NCBI GenBank assembly: GCA_944376205.1
Contig: CALWBV010000001.1
Span: forward strand, 124,001-188,000
Direction: 5' to 3'
DNA from: an uncultured Christensenellaceae bacterium
GTDB taxonomy: Bacteria > Bacillota > Clostridia > Christensenellales > UBA3700
Length of the DNA: 64,000 nucleotides
Shown: positions 25,635 through 34,843 of the stretch, piece after piece
Position numbering within the stretch: position 1 is the stretch's first letter
How the letters are laid out: every line of letters starts with the position of its first letter
Made by a program: the position numbers and the translations under genes
Notes under the pieces: generated by a model
What the model saw: the letters and a program-made list of their open reading frames with translations, nothing else
The model's database searches: none
What the model was told of the DNA's origin: nothing

Positions 25635-26012
25635 TTATCCCTCCAATGCATTGAGATAATCAATGAGTTTTTTTGTGGTTTCTTCGCTTATATCGTGTTC
25701 GATTTTACATGCGTCCTTTTCAGCCGTTTCCTGCTCTACTCCCAAGACTTCTGTGAGAAGTCTAGTAAGAGCCTTGTGTTTTAGCGCTACTGTCTGCGCT
25801 TTTTTTCTGCCTTCGTCGGTAATTGTCACATCGCCGTAATCAGGCTTATTGACATATCCCATTTCCTGCAAAATAGAAAGCGCTTTATTTACGCTGGGTT
25901 TGGAAACGCCGAGATACTTTGCTATATCTACCGAACGGACTCTTCCCTTTTGCTGTTCTATGAACAGCACTGCCTCGAGATAGTCTTCTCCGCTTTTGTA
26001 TAAACTTGCCAT
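25635..26012 (-). CDS. DtxR/MntR-family metal-dependent repressor
   Basis: 125 residues, close to MntR (about 140) and lacking the SH3-like third domain of DtxR. An N-terminal winged helix (DIAKYLGVSKPSVNKALSILQEMGYV) is followed by a helical dimerisation/metal domain. Possible ligands line up with MntR: Asp and Glu in SGEDYLEAV, His in ALKHKALTRLL, and Glu/Glu/His in EKDACKIEHDIS. It would repress metal-uptake genes when Mn or Fe is plentiful, but no transporter is present here. Third-last gene of a minus-strand run; 12 bp after the membrane protein gene upstream. Confidence 0.9.
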   Translation of the reverse strand: MASLYKSGEDYLEAVLFIEQQKGRVRSVDIAKYLGVSKPSVNKALSILQEMGYVNKPDYGDVTITDEGRKKAQTVALKHKALTRLLTEVLGVEQETAEKDACKIEHDISEETTKKLIDYLNALEG

Positions 26013-26024
26013 ATCACTCTCCGC

Positions 26025-27368
26025 TTATTGTTGGTCGGCGTCACTGCCGTCCTGATTTTTACTTACGTTGTCGTCGTTGTTTTCTTTGGACGCATCGTCC
26101 TTTTTTTTATCGGGCTTTATCTTCGATTTGACTTTATGGTAAGCTTTTTTGATGTTATCGGTGATTTTATTTCCCGCTTCGTCTACCCTGTCTCCGAAAT
26201 CTCCGAGTTTTTTCTTGATATCCTCAACGTTTTCTTTGCGTTTTTCCGCCTTTTGTCTTTTATATCTTTCGACATACTCTTCGTCTACGGAAATACTGAT
26301 ACTGTCCTCATCGGGCTCTATAACATTGGCATCGTCGGCGGCGCACTCCTCTTCCTGATGATTTTTTGCGTAATCGCTCTCGAATCTTTCCGTATCGTCA
26401 GAGGAATTGTCATTAGAAGAGTTGTATTCTTCTTCCTTTTCCTTCATAGCCTCGTCCGCTTCTTTGTCGGTCAAAGACAGCGCAGCGAGCGTGCGGAGAA
26501 AACGGCTTTTGATTTTGCCGAGTTTCTGCGCTATAGTGGTTTTGGGTTTATTCTTCTTTTCCATAACTTCGTTATCTCCGATCTGTGTAATTTGAGTTTC
26601 CTGCACTGAAGGACCGTTTTCTTCAACTTTTACTTGTTGGGTATTATCTTCTATCGACTCTTGAGAATTGCTTGTTTGAGCAGTTGTCTGGAGACGTCTA
26701 CCGCGTCTAATCGAAGGCGATATGTATCTGCTTACGACATAGCCGACTCCGCTGACTTTTTGTTTGTAGTCCTTGTATCTTTTCTTTATCTTCGACGTTA
26801 TTACCCATGTAGCTATCGACAAAGCTATCTGTATCAACGCAAACAACAACGAAAATACTGAAATGATAAAAGTAAATTTATCGCCTGCACGTGCGCTGTC
26901 GTCAGAAGTCATTCTTGCAGTATTGATAAGGACGACGAGCGTAAGCGCTATATTGATCACTTTAAGAAATTTTCTCGCAAGCGAAAAACTCTTTTTGAAG
27001 TACTTGAAAGTCTTTTTGCTTCTGGGCGAAAATCTTGCGAATATTATAAAAAAGACTATCGCATATACGAGCAAAAACACCAGCAGCGTAACAGTGTACC
27101 AATCGAATATCGCTTTGAGAGTCTCGCCCCACAGTGATGTGTCCGATGCGGCTTTTAACCAGCCGATAAAAGAATTTACGCCTTTTGAGCGATAATATTC
27201 CGCCGCTCTCGTAAAGATTCTTACGGTACAGTTGACATAATAAACCAAAAAGGAAAGCAAAGAGAAAAACTTATAAAACTTTGCCGACCATTTTGAATTA
27301 TAGTCTTTTGACTGACTCTCTTTAGGCTTTTCGTCGGGATTGAGTACGGGCTCTTGTCCTTTTTCCAT
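26025..27368 (-). CDS. Membrane protein with long charged C-terminal tail, unknown
   Basis: 447 residues from the ATG at 27368; a TTG 16 codons upstream is in frame but has no support. Four hydrophobic segments lie at about 30-50, 82-108, 130-148 and 165-188, joined by basic loops. The remaining 250 residues are soluble, very hydrophilic, with Ser/Asp/Glu-rich disorder (about 325-375) and lysine-rich helices at the end (KKAYHKVKSKIKPDKKKDD). I recognise no family. A TATAAT box ends six bases before the ATG and no ribosome binding site is present, so the transcript may be leaderless. Followed at 12 bp by the DtxR-type gene, probably co-transcribed. Confidence 0.8.
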   Translation of the reverse strand: MEKGQEPVLNPDEKPKESQSKDYNSKWSAKFYKFFSLLSFLVYYVNCTVRIFTRAAEYYRSKGVNSFIGWLKAASDTSLWGETLKAIFDWYTVTLLVFLLVYAIVFFIIFARFSPRSKKTFKYFKKSFSLARKFLKVINIALTLVVLINTARMTSDDSARAGDKFTFIISVFSLLFALIQIALSIATWVITSKIKKRYKDYKQKVSGVGYVVSRYISPSIRRGRRLQTTAQTSNSQESIEDNTQQVKVEENGPSVQETQITQIGDNEVMEKKNKPKTTIAQKLGKIKSRFLRTLAALSLTDKEADEAMKEKEEEYNSSNDNSSDDTERFESDYAKNHQEEECAADDANVIEPDEDSISISVDEEYVERYKRQKAEKRKENVEDIKKKLGDFGDRVDEAGNKITDNIKKAYHKVKSKIKPDKKKDDASKENNDDNVSKNQDGSDADQQ

Positions 27369-27374
27369 GTCTAC

Positions 27375-27404
27375 ATTATACAACACCAAAGGATTGTTTG
27401 TCCA
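27375..27404 (-). promoter_or_regulatory. Promoter of the membrane protein-DtxR cluster
   Basis: TGGACA (27399-27404), 18-bp spacer, TATAAT (27375-27380) on the minus strand. Predicted start of transcription coincides with the ATG at 27368. Confidence 0.6.
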
Positions 27405-27533
27405 TAGATTTTGCAAAAAGTTATCCTGCGACTAACTTTTGTAAAAATTGGGTAATCGAATTTTTATCAAAAACCCGTATATCATTTTTTAATTTGAAAA
27501 TACTTTTAATACCAACACAAGGAGGTAGTACAG

Positions 27534-27680
27534 ATGAACGCAAAGTTTAGCACCGGCGAAAAGCCCGGCAAGGGTTGTTATACCTGCACCAACTGCGGTT
27601 TTGATCTCAGATTGGGTAGCGATGACAAGATGCCCCCCTGCCCCAACTGCAACAACACCACTTTTGTAAAAAACAACTAA
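27534..27680 (+). CDS. 48-residue zinc-ribbon protein
   Basis: The ATG at 27534 has a strong AAGGAGG upstream. The product has a C15-x2-C18-x2-C21 cluster with C36-x2-C39, in the order G-C-Y-T-C-T-N-C-G ... P-P-C-P-N-C-N, the layout of a zinc ribbon related to rubredoxin-like and DUF1451-type small domains. No other domain. The start of the hairpin at 27686 is 5 bp past the stop. It is isolated between genes on the other strand; partner and role unknown. Confidence 0.85.
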   Translation: MNAKFSTGEKPGKGCYTCTNCGFDLRLGSDDKMPPCPNCNNTTFVKNN

Positions 27681-27685
27681 TCAAA

Positions 27686-27718
27686 CAAGGAGGAAGGTTA
27701 AAAAAACCTTCCTCCTTG
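27686..27718. terminator. Perfect 14-bp hairpin between convergent genes
   Basis: CAAGGAGGAAGGTT, AAAAA loop, AACCTTCCTCCTTG. It is located between the zinc-ribbon gene and hemW, which converge. It lacks a downstream T-run on the plus strand and has only a weak one on the minus strand, so it may be a 3'-protecting hairpin rather than a classical terminator. Its left arm contains a perfect AAGGAGG. Confidence 0.6.
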
Positions 27719-27779
27719 CCTATACATAACTTATTTGATACGATAATTTATCTATATTGATTTTCCAAAAATTTATAAT

Positions 27780-28916
27780 TTATTTAAGAAAATCGACTAT
27801 CAGCGAATTCATGACTGACAAATACTCGTCTTTTATTGCCACTCTTTCGTCGCTTATATCGAGATATTTTGCATCCTTCAGCAATGCGTAACGGTATTCT
27901 TTTTTGAAGTCTGAACCGAAGATTTCATTATATTTTTTAATATCGATACCCTCTTTAAGACGCAAAGCAAGCATGATATATTCTTCTTCCTGTTCGTTTA
28001 TATCGAGATTTATTATATCGTTTTGAGGCAACTTTCCGCCATCCAATGACTTATAGTATTCTTCAAAAGTATCCGGATTTTGCCATCTGCTGTTCATTAT
28101 TAAAGAATGTGCGGCAAGTCCCAATCCGAGATAATCTTTTCGCAGCCAATATCTCATATTATGAAGACTTACTTTTCCGTTTTTGCAGAAGTTGGATATC
28201 TCGTATCTTTGGAAATCCTTTTCTCTCAAAGCTTTGCACGCAACGTCGTAAAGGTCTGCGACTTCGTCGTCCGTCTTTGCGACAAGCACGCCCTCTTCTA
28301 TGAGTTTTTGAAGTTTTGTACCTTCTTCCACACTCAACATATATACGGAAATATGATCGACATTCAGCCCCTCGGCAACGTCAATAAAATCCTTTATATC
28401 TTCTGCGCTCTGTCCGGGAAGTCCCGTCATACAATCTACGCTTACCTCGAATCCGTAACTTTTTGCAAGTTTTACGGCTTCCTTTGCGCATGCGCAATCG
28501 TGCGCTCTCCCCAACATTTTAAGTAAATTGTCATTAAAGGACTGAACGCCTATGCTGATTCTAGTTACGCCGCATTTTGTGAAAGCGTTGAATTTTTGCT
28601 TATTCGCAGTGCACGGATTTACTTCTACCGAAAATTCCTTTAATCTGCAATCGAAGTTATCCTTCACGCACTTTACTATATCGCAAAAGTTCTTTTCCGA
28701 AAGCAACGAAGGAGTGCCGCCGCCGAAGTACAGCGTATCTACAGTATAATCTTTTGAATATTTTTGTGCAGCAAGACATATTTCTTTTTGAAGATAAGAG
28801 CAATACTTTTCTTTTGCCCTCTCGTCGCCCACGCAAGACGTGAAGTCGCAGTAAATGCACCTCGACTTGCAAAAAGGTATGTGTATATAGATTCCGAGAC
28901 TTTTTTTATCTTCCAT
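27780..28916 (-). CDS. hemW: Radical SAM heme chaperone HemW
   Basis: 378 residues. Related to oxygen-independent coproporphyrinogen oxidase; HemW members hand heme to respiratory proteins. The radical-SAM cluster motif C16-x3-C20-x2-C23 (PFCKSRCIYCDF) is intact, followed by YFGGGTPS and the VEVNP strand. The usual C-terminal HemN_C domain is present. Length suits HemW rather than HemN (about 450). GGGGAG precedes the ATG. Transcribed with lepA upstream, as in many Firmicutes, though separated by a terminator. Confidence 0.9.
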   Translation of the reverse strand: MEDKKSLGIYIHIPFCKSRCIYCDFTSCVGDERAKEKYCSYLQKEICLAAQKYSKDYTVDTLYFGGGTPSLLSEKNFCDIVKCVKDNFDCRLKEFSVEVNPCTANKQKFNAFTKCGVTRISIGVQSFNDNLLKMLGRAHDCACAKEAVKLAKSYGFEVSVDCMTGLPGQSAEDIKDFIDVAEGLNVDHISVYMLSVEEGTKLQKLIEEGVLVAKTDDEVADLYDVACKALREKDFQRYEISNFCKNGKVSLHNMRYWLRKDYLGLGLAAHSLIMNSRWQNPDTFEEYYKSLDGGKLPQNDIINLDINEQEEEYIMLALRLKEGIDIKKYNEIFGSDFKKEYRYALLKDAKYLDISDERVAIKDEYLSVMNSLIVDFLK

Positions 28917-29061
28917 TCAAACTCCCCGTCTCTAAAATATTTTATCCTGAATAATTTCCAAAGCGCTTATACATCGCCACTCTCACGCCGACGGATTACC
29001 AAACTGCGGCTTCACGTCTTGCACGGTCATCGCACGCTAAATATCATTCGCCCGTCAAAAC

Positions 29062-29083
29062 AAAAAGGGACTTTGTCCCTTTT
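29062..29083 (-). terminator. Terminator of lepA
   Basis: AAAAGGGAC, TTT loop, GTCCCTTTT, with TTTTTGTTTTG following on the minus strand, 8 bp after the lepA stop. Confidence 0.8.
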
Positions 29084-29090
29084 ATTTTTG

Positions 29091-30893
29091 TCAATTGTCG
29101 ATTTTGAGGATAGTCATAAACGCTTCGCTGGGAACCTCTACGGATCCTACCTGACGCATTCTCTTTTTACCTTCTTTCTGTTTTTCGAGCAACTTCTTTT
29201 TACGGGTTATGTCACCGCCGTAACACTTGGCAAGTACGTCTTTTCGCATTGCTTTTACGGTTTCTCTTGCGATGACCTTACCGCCTACCGCTGCCTGAAT
29301 AGGTATTTCGAAAAGCTGTCTGGGAATTACGTCTTTGAGTTTTTCGGCAATACCTCTGCCCCTTGCGTAAGCCTTGTCCTTATGCACGATCAGACTCAAA
29401 GCGTCGCATATCTCGCCGTTCAGGAGAATATCGAGTTTGACAAGGTCGCTTTTCTTATATCCCGAAATCTCATAGTCAAGACTTGCGTATCCTCTGGTAC
29501 GGGATTTGAGCGAATCGAAAAAGTCATAAATTATTTCGTTGAGAGGCATTACGTAGTCTATGCGCACTCTTGTAGGTTCGAGATAAGTCAGATTTACAAA
29601 CTCGCCTCTCTTATCCTGACAAAGCTCCATGATAGAGCCTACGTATTCGGGAGGAGTATATATGAAGGCATTGACGACAGGTTCTTCCATATGATCGATT
29701 TCACCTTGAGGAGGAAGATTGGACGGATTGGAGACAACCTCGACTTCTCCCGACGTCTTTACTACTTTATACGAAACGCTCGGAGCAGTGGTAACAAGAT
29801 CGAGATCGAATTCTCTCTCAAGTCTCTCCTGTATTATCTCCATATGCAAAAGTCCCAAAAATCCGCATCTGAAGCCGAATCCGAGCGCTGTGGATACTTC
29901 GGGTTCGTACATAAGAGAAGCGTCGTTGAGCTTGAGTTTTTCGAGTGCGTCTTTAAGGTCGTTGTATTTTGAGCCGTCGGCGGGATATATACCCGAAAAT
30001 ACCATAGGTGACGCCTCTTTATATCCTTCGAGAGGTTTTGTGATTCTGTCGTCAGCCATGAGTATGGTATCGCCTACTTTGGTATCGCTTACGTTTTTGA
30101 TACTAGCGCACAGATAACCTACTTCGCCTGCCGAGAGACTTTCTTTTGCCTGCATCTTGGGTACGAATATACCGACTTCCGTAACTTCGAATTCCTTTCC
30201 CGTAACGCACATTCTTATCTTGTCGCCTGGCTTAACTTCGCCGTCAAAGACTCTGATAAAAGAGATAGCTCCCTTATAGCTGTCATAATACGAATCGAAT
30301 ATCAGTGCCTTGAAAGGTTTGTCGAAATCGCCTTTGGGCGGCGGCAGAATTTCTATTACTTGTTTAAGAAGTTCTTCTATGCCGATACACTCTTTAGCGG
30401 AAATCAAAGGCGCATTTTCTGCGTCGAGACCTATTACTTCCTCGATTTCTTTTCTTACTTCTTCGGGACGTGCCGAAGGCAAATCGATTTTATTTATTAC
30501 GGGCAATATCTCGAGATCGTTGTCAAGAGCGAGATATACGTTTGTCAAAGTCTGTGCCTCGATACCCTGCGACGCATCTACGATAAGAATCGCCCCCTCG
30601 CATGCCTTGAGCGAACGTGATACTTCATACGTAAAGTCCACGTGTCCGGGAGTATCTATAAGGTTGAGGGTATATTCCTTGCCTTCGTAAGTGTATTTCA
30701 TAGTTACGGGGGTAAGTTTTATGGTAATACCTCTCTCCCTCTCAATGTCCATACTGTCGAGAAGTTGTTCTTTGGCGTCACGCTTGGCAACCGTCTTCGT
30801 AACGTCCATAATACAGTCCGCAAGCGTGCTTTTACCGTGGTCTATATGCGCAACTATGCAAAAATTTCTTATATTTTCCTGATTTTTGGGCAT
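29091..30893 (-). CDS. lepA: Elongation factor 4 (LepA)
   Basis: 600 residues, standard. Translational GTPase on the ribosome, with a role in initiation/assembly and back-translocation. G1 [13 protein letters not shown]3 DTPGHVDF and G4 NKIDLP are visible, followed by domains II-V and the LepA-specific C-terminal domain. The frame opens 19 codons upstream, but GAGGAAGG precedes the ATG at 30893 and homology begins at [16 protein letters not shown]. Divergent from the LUD gene; the 100-bp interval contains AT-rich promoter-like sequence. Confidence 0.96.
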   Translation of the reverse strand: MPKNQENIRNFCIVAHIDHGKSTLADCIMDVTKTVAKRDAKEQLLDSMDIERERGITIKLTPVTMKYTYEGKEYTLNLIDTPGHVDFTYEVSRSLKACEGAILIVDASQGIEAQTLTNVYLALDNDLEILPVINKIDLPSARPEEVRKEIEEVIGLDAENAPLISAKECIGIEELLKQVIEILPPPKGDFDKPFKALIFDSYYDSYKGAISFIRVFDGEVKPGDKIRMCVTGKEFEVTEVGIFVPKMQAKESLSAGEVGYLCASIKNVSDTKVGDTILMADDRITKPLEGYKEASPMVFSGIYPADGSKYNDLKDALEKLKLNDASLMYEPEVSTALGFGFRCGFLGLLHMEIIQERLEREFDLDLVTTAPSVSYKVVKTSGEVEVVSNPSNLPPQGEIDHMEEPVVNAFIYTPPEYVGSIMELCQDKRGEFVNLTYLEPTRVRIDYVMPLNEIIYDFFDSLKSRTRGYASLDYEISGYKKSDLVKLDILLNGEICDALSLIVHKDKAYARGRGIAEKLKDVIPRQLFEIPIQAAVGGKVIARETVKAMRKDVLAKCYGGDITRKKKLLEKQKEGKKRMRQVGSVEVPSEAFMTILKIDN

Positions 30894-30993
30894 AACCTTC
30901 CTCAAAAACTCTTTTTGTTTTATTATATAAAAAAATATAGATTTTAGCAAATATATTTAGTATAATATTTATAAGACGAATCTGGAGGCAATT

Positions 30994-31602
30994 ATGGATA
31001 TACAAAAAGTACTGGGCAATCTCTCACGACGAGGCTTCACTCCTTTATATTTCGAAACCGGCAAAGAAGCGTGCGATTACATTCTCGACCTTATTCCCAA
31101 AGGTCAGAGCGTAGGCATAGGCGGCAGCATGACAATCAGTCAGCTGTCTCTCGACAAACAGCTTCAGTCGGGCGGAGTAACCGTTTACAGTCATGCGCTT
31201 GTCGCACCCGAACTTAAAGACAGAGCTTATCAGCTTGCAGCTTCTGCCGACTGGTACATGTCTTCGACAAATGCCCTCACCGAAGACGGCGATTTAGTAA
31301 ATATCGACGGTTCTGCCAACAGAATATCTTCGCTGTGTTTCGGTGTGAAAAAGATAATCTACGTACTCGGTACAAACAAAATCACAAAAGATCTCGATAG
31401 CGCTATTTACCGTGTGCGTAACGTCGCTGCTCCGCTCAATACCAGAAGGCTCGGCAGAAACACACCCTGCGCAACTTCGGGAGAATGCTGTTATTGCGAC
31501 AGCCCTGACTGCATATGCAATGCGACTCTCATATCGCATCATCCCACTAAATTTCAGGAAAAAGTCTACGTGGTTATTATCAACGAAAGTCTCGGATATT
31601 AA
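30994..31602 (+). CDS. LUD-domain (LutC/YkgG-like) protein
   Basis: 202 residues. The LUD fold is recognisable from VGIGGSMTISQL, 'NALTEDGDLVNIDGSANR' and 'YVLGTNKITKDLDSAIYRVRNVAAPLNTRRLG', the core pattern of the LUD (DUF162) family of lactate-utilisation type proteins. A cysteine cluster near residues 170-185 (CATSGECCYCDSPDCICN) could bind metal and is typical of the stand-alone clostridial subgroup. No lutA/lutB partner is adjacent. GGAGG precedes the ATG, and a TATAAT lies at 30961. Substrate unknown. Confidence 0.85.
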   Translation: MDIQKVLGNLSRRGFTPLYFETGKEACDYILDLIPKGQSVGIGGSMTISQLSLDKQLQSGGVTVYSHALVAPELKDRAYQLAASADWYMSSTNALTEDGDLVNIDGSANRISSLCFGVKKIIYVLGTNKITKDLDSAIYRVRNVAAPLNTRRLGRNTPCATSGECCYCDSPDCICNATLISHHPTKFQEKVYVVIINESLGY

Positions 31603-31707
31603 TCCGATAAGCTATTTTAATGCAAACGGATTATATAATAATATCAATAATCTCAAACCGACACTTTATAGACAGCGGCGACAAATGATTATGCAAAAAC
31701 AAATACA

Positions 31708-31735
31708 TTCGACGTAATGTAAATATGCTTATAAT
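31708..31735 (+). promoter_or_regulatory. Candidate promoter of the GDPD gene
   Basis: TTCGAC, 16-bp spacer, TATAAT (31730-31735), 28 bp upstream of the start codon. The -35 is weak. Confidence 0.45.
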
Positions 31736-31762
31736 TTACGTTTTACTAGCATGGAGGACAAT

Positions 31763-32530
31763 ATGCAAAAAGAAAAACAATGGCTTACTAAAACTTTAAT
31801 CACCCACAGAGGTTTGCACGACAACAAGGTCTACCCCGAAAACAGTCTCGGAGCTTTTGAACAAGCGATAGAACACGGTTACGGAATAGAATTCGATCTG
31901 TACCTTACCAAAGACGGCGAAGTGATCGTTCATCACGATCTTTTCATAAAACGCACCTGCGGAAAAAAAGGCGTCGTCACAAAAATCGACACTTCAAAAC
32001 TCGAAGATTACAAGCTTTACGGAACCGAATATTCCATACCCCGTTTCAAAGACGTTCTTAAGCTCGTCGACGGCAAAGTCAATCTTGTAATAGAAATCAA
32101 ACGCACGCACCGAGTTAAAGCCACTTGCGAAAAAATTTGGGATATACTTAAAGACTACAAAGGAAAGTATTGCATAGAATCGTTTGATATCAACATAGTA
32201 AAATGGTGGCACAAGCATCATCCCGAAATCATACTCGGTCAACTTTGCGACACTTATTTGTTGCACAAACTCGAAGTAAGAGCTTGCCGTCATTACAGAT
32301 TTGCAGACTTTTATGCGGTGGGCATAAAAAATTTACCTTCAAAGTACTACCAAAAAATTTGCAATAAAAATAAGGATCTTACGATACTGACTTGGACGGT
32401 ACGCACTCCTCAAGACCTCGAACTTGCCTCTCACAATGCTGACAACTTTATTTTTGAGACCAATCGCAAGAATCCCGATTATATACCTCTGCCCGACAAA
32501 GAAAATACCTATTGTCATCGAAACTATTGA
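31763..32530 (+). CDS. Glycerophosphodiester phosphodiesterase family protein
   Basis: 255 residues from the second ATG, which has GGAGG at the right distance; the first ATG (31751) overlaps that site. Hydrolyses glycerophosphodiesters to an alcohol and glycerol-3-phosphate. The GDPD signature is present: THRGLHD...YPENSLGAF, then EFDLYLTKDGEVIVHHD, and ..NLVIEIKR for the barrel's metal-binding residues. No signal peptide, so probably cytoplasmic phospholipid or lipoteichoic-acid precursor turnover. Own promoter and terminator. Confidence 0.92.
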   Translation: MQKEKQWLTKTLITHRGLHDNKVYPENSLGAFEQAIEHGYGIEFDLYLTKDGEVIVHHDLFIKRTCGKKGVVTKIDTSKLEDYKLYGTEYSIPRFKDVLKLVDGKVNLVIEIKRTHRVKATCEKIWDILKDYKGKYCIESFDINIVKWWHKHHPEIILGQLCDTYLLHKLEVRACRHYRFADFYAVGIKNLPSKYYQKICNKNKDLTILTWTVRTPQDLELASHNADNFIFETNRKNPDYIPLPDKENTYCHRNY

Positions 32531-32631
32531 TTTAAGCATTTTCTTTTGAAGTATTTCAGCCATAAATGCCTACATAATATTGATTTACTTCTTATATTTT
32601 ATATCGGATTAATTACAAACTCATAAAAAAA

Positions 32632-32658
32632 CATGCCGCATATAGCGGCATGCTTTTT
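32632..32658. terminator. Bidirectional terminator
   Basis: CATGCCGC, ATATA loop, GCGGCATG with CTTTTTTA on the plus strand and TTTTTTATGAG on the minus strand. Ends both the GDPD gene and the isc operon. Confidence 0.9.
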
Positions 32659-32663
32659 TACTG

Positions 32664-32801
32664 TCAGTCAAGAATTTTAATAATCTTATCCTTAAGCATC
32701 TTTCTTCCTCTGTTGAGGACGCTGTGCTTCATTCTGACACCGGCAAGTACGGCAGTCATAACGCCTGCGCCGAAACCTACCATAAGAGCAAGTTTTTTCA
32801 T
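32664..32801 (-). CDS. 45-residue membrane peptide at the end of the isc operon
   Basis: The ATG at 32801 has GGGAGGTGACAGT upstream, an excellent ribosome binding site. The product is a short hydrophobic helix (LALMVGFGAGVMTAVLAGV, about residues 4-22) followed by a strongly basic tail (KHSVLNRGRKMLKDKIIK). I recognise no family. It lies 82 bp downstream of iscU and directly before the terminator, so it is the likely last cistron of the iscR operon. The position where mnmA often follows iscU is taken by this gene. Confidence 0.7.
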   Translation of the reverse strand: MKKLALMVGFGAGVMTAVLAGVRMKHSVLNRGRKMLKDKIIKILD

Positions 32802-32883
32802 ACTGTCACCTCCCGGCAATAGTATGTGCGTACACAAGCTTTTGTGTCTCGATAAGAAATGTTTGGGTATGGTAATTTTTGCC

Positions 32884-33252
32884 TTATTTGTTTTTACTCT
32901 GATAATCCTTGATAGCTTCTTTGATAGCTTCCTCTGCAAGTACGCTGCAATGTATCTTTTGAGGAGGCAAGCCCTCGAGTTTCTCTACAACCTGCGAATT
33001 CGTAAGTTTGAGAGCTTCGTCGATAGTCATACCTTTGACCATTTCCGTTGCAGTCGAACTCGTTGCGATTGCGGCAGCGCAACCGAAAGTTCTGAATTTT
33101 GCGTCAACGATAACGTTGTCTTTTATTTTAAGACTTATCTCCATTATGTCTCCGCAAGTAGGGTTACCTACTTTTCCTACGCCGTCTGCATCCTCTATAA
33201 ATCCCACGTTTTTGGGGTTGGCAAAAGCCTCTCTGACTTTTTCGTTATACAT
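32884..33252 (-). CDS. iscU: Iron-sulfur cluster scaffold IscU/NifU N-terminal type
   Basis: 122 residues. Scaffold on which Fe-S clusters are built with sulfur from NifS. The three ligand cysteines are Cys33 (NPTCGD), Cys58 (FGCAAAIA) and Cys102 (HCSVLAEEA), with Asp35 conserved. No C-terminal NifU extension. It overlaps the cysteine desulfurase gene by 8 bp, indicating coupled expression. Confidence 0.95.
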   Translation of the reverse strand: MYNEKVREAFANPKNVGFIEDADGVGKVGNPTCGDIMEISLKIKDNVIVDAKFRTFGCAAAIATSSTATEMVKGMTIDEALKLTNSQVVEKLEGLPPQKIHCSVLAEEAIKEAIKDYQSKNK

Positions 33253-34435
33253 ATTTATCTTCTCCTTTTACTTGTTTGAAAAGCGGTGACATCTCTCGAA
33301 GTCTGTTTACAGTCTCGACGAGCTTATCAACCGTATATTGAGCTTCTTCCATAGTATTGTTTTTGCCGAAAGAAAATCTTATTGTACCGTGAGCCACTTC
33401 GATAGGTACTCCTATTGAGAGAAGCACATACGAAGGTTCAAGCGAACCCGACGAACATGCCGAACCGCTCGACACGGCGATTCCGGCCATATCCAACAGC
33501 ATGAGGATGGATTCGCCCTCTATAAACTCAAAACTGAAATTTGCATTGGACGGAAGTCTTTTGTCCATATCCTTGGGGCCGTTGAAGTAAATATCGCTTA
33601 TTCTGGACTGCACTTCTTTGACAAACCAATCTCTGACTTCTCTGACGTGAGCGTTGTTTTTATCCATATTCTCAACGGCGCTCTCGATAGCTTTTCCGAG
33701 TCCGACGATTGCGGGAGTATTGATTGTGGAAGCACGCATATTTCTTTCCTGCTCGCCGCCATCCATAAATCTGCCGATTTTGAGTCCGTTGCGCTTATAG
33801 AGTACGCCTACGCCCTTGGGGCCGTAAAACTTATGACCGCTCATAGACAAAAGGTCTATATTGTCCTCGGATACGTTGATAGGTACGTTGCCTATTGCCT
33901 GCACTGCGTCGGTGTGGAAGATTACTCTGTGTTTATGAGCGATCTCACCGATTTTGCGAATAGGTTCTATCGTGCCGACTTCATTGTTCGCTGTCATTAT
34001 ACTGATAAGTATCGTATCTTCACGTATGCTCTTTTCGAGTTCGTCCAAAGATATAAATCCTTCATTGTCGACCTTGAGATACGTTACTTCGAAACCCTGT
34101 TTTTCCAAAGCCTTGCAAGTCTTTATGACCGCAGGGTGTTCGATACACGATGTTATGATGTGTTTGCCTTTGTTTTGATGAGCAAGGGCTATGCCCTTGA
34201 TTGCCCAGTTGTCGCTCTCTGTACCGCCCGACGTAAAATATACTTCGTTGGGATTGCAACCTATTGCTTTAGCGACTTGCTGTCTTGCTTTATCCACGGC
34301 TTTGAGCGCCTCTCTGCCGAAAGCGTGTTGAGAAGAAGCATTGCCGAAAACTTCAGTAAAATAAGGCAACATCTCTTTCAATACTTCGGGATCGGTGTAA
34401 GTCGTAGCCGAATTATCCAAATATATACTTTTCAT
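33245..34435 (-). CDS. nifS: Cysteine desulfurase (NifS/IscS class I)
   Basis: 396 residues from the second ATG (34435), which has AAGAGGTATGAAT upstream; the first ATG two codons earlier overlaps the iscR stop and has no space for the ribosome binding site. PLP enzyme that removes sulfur from cysteine. SGHKFYGPKGVG holds the PLP lysine, and the persulfide Cys is in SSGSACSSGSLEPS. Forms the sulfur-donor pair with the adjacent iscU. The choice between nifS and iscS as a name is conventional. Confidence 0.95.
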   Translation of the reverse strand: MKSIYLDNSATTYTDPEVLKEMLPYFTEVFGNASSQHAFGREALKAVDKARQQVAKAIGCNPNEVYFTSGGTESDNWAIKGIALAHQNKGKHIITSCIEHPAVIKTCKALEKQGFEVTYLKVDNEGFISLDELEKSIREDTILISIMTANNEVGTIEPIRKIGEIAHKHRVIFHTDAVQAIGNVPINVSEDNIDLLSMSGHKFYGPKGVGVLYKRNGLKIGRFMDGGEQERNMRASTINTPAIVGLGKAIESAVENMDKNNAHVREVRDWFVKEVQSRISDIYFNGPKDMDKRLPSNANFSFEFIEGESILMLLDMAGIAVSSGSACSSGSLEPSYVLLSIGVPIEVAHGTIRFSFGKNNTMEEAQYTVDKLVETVNRLREMSPLFKQVKGEDKYV

Positions 34436-34437
34436 AT

Positions 34438-34839
34438 TCATACCTCTTGTTTTATAAGGCTGTCAAGACTCATCTCGTCCAGACAGGAGTTGATTGCTTT
34501 ATAAAGTTTGTTCCATACGTTGTAGGTACTGCACATACATTTGTTGTCGCAATTGCCGGATATACAATCGACAATGACAAGTCCGTCTTCGAGCACTCTC
34601 AATATCTCCCCGACGTTGATATCTTTGGGGTCTCTTGCGAGACAATATCCGCCGCTTGCGCCTCTCGTAGCTTCCACAAGCCCTGCTTTACGCAATGTAG
34701 CGATAAGCTGTTCGAGATATTTTTCGCTCAACTCTGTATCTACTGCCATTGTCGGCAAGCTGACCACACCCTTTCCGTAGTTGGCTGCCATATAGCACAT
34801 AGCTTTGAGACCGTATCTTGCTTTTGATGACAATTTCAT
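34438..34839 (-). CDS. iscR: Rrf2-family regulator, IscR-like
   Basis: 133 residues. Winged helix at the N-terminus (SSKARYGLKAMCYMA) and the Rrf2 core RGASGGYCLAR. Cysteines 92, 97, 101 and 103 lie in the segment that binds the [2Fe-2S] cluster in IscR, so it probably senses Fe-S status. First gene of iscR-nifS-iscU. A 25-bp inverted repeat at its own promoter suggests autoregulation. Confidence 0.92.
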   Translation of the reverse strand: MKLSSKARYGLKAMCYMAANYGKGVVSLPTMAVDTELSEKYLEQLIATLRKAGLVEATRGASGGYCLARDPKDINVGEILRVLEDGLVIVDCISGNCDNKCMCSTYNVWNKLYKAINSCLDEMSLDSLIKQEV

Positions 34840-34843
34840 ATCT

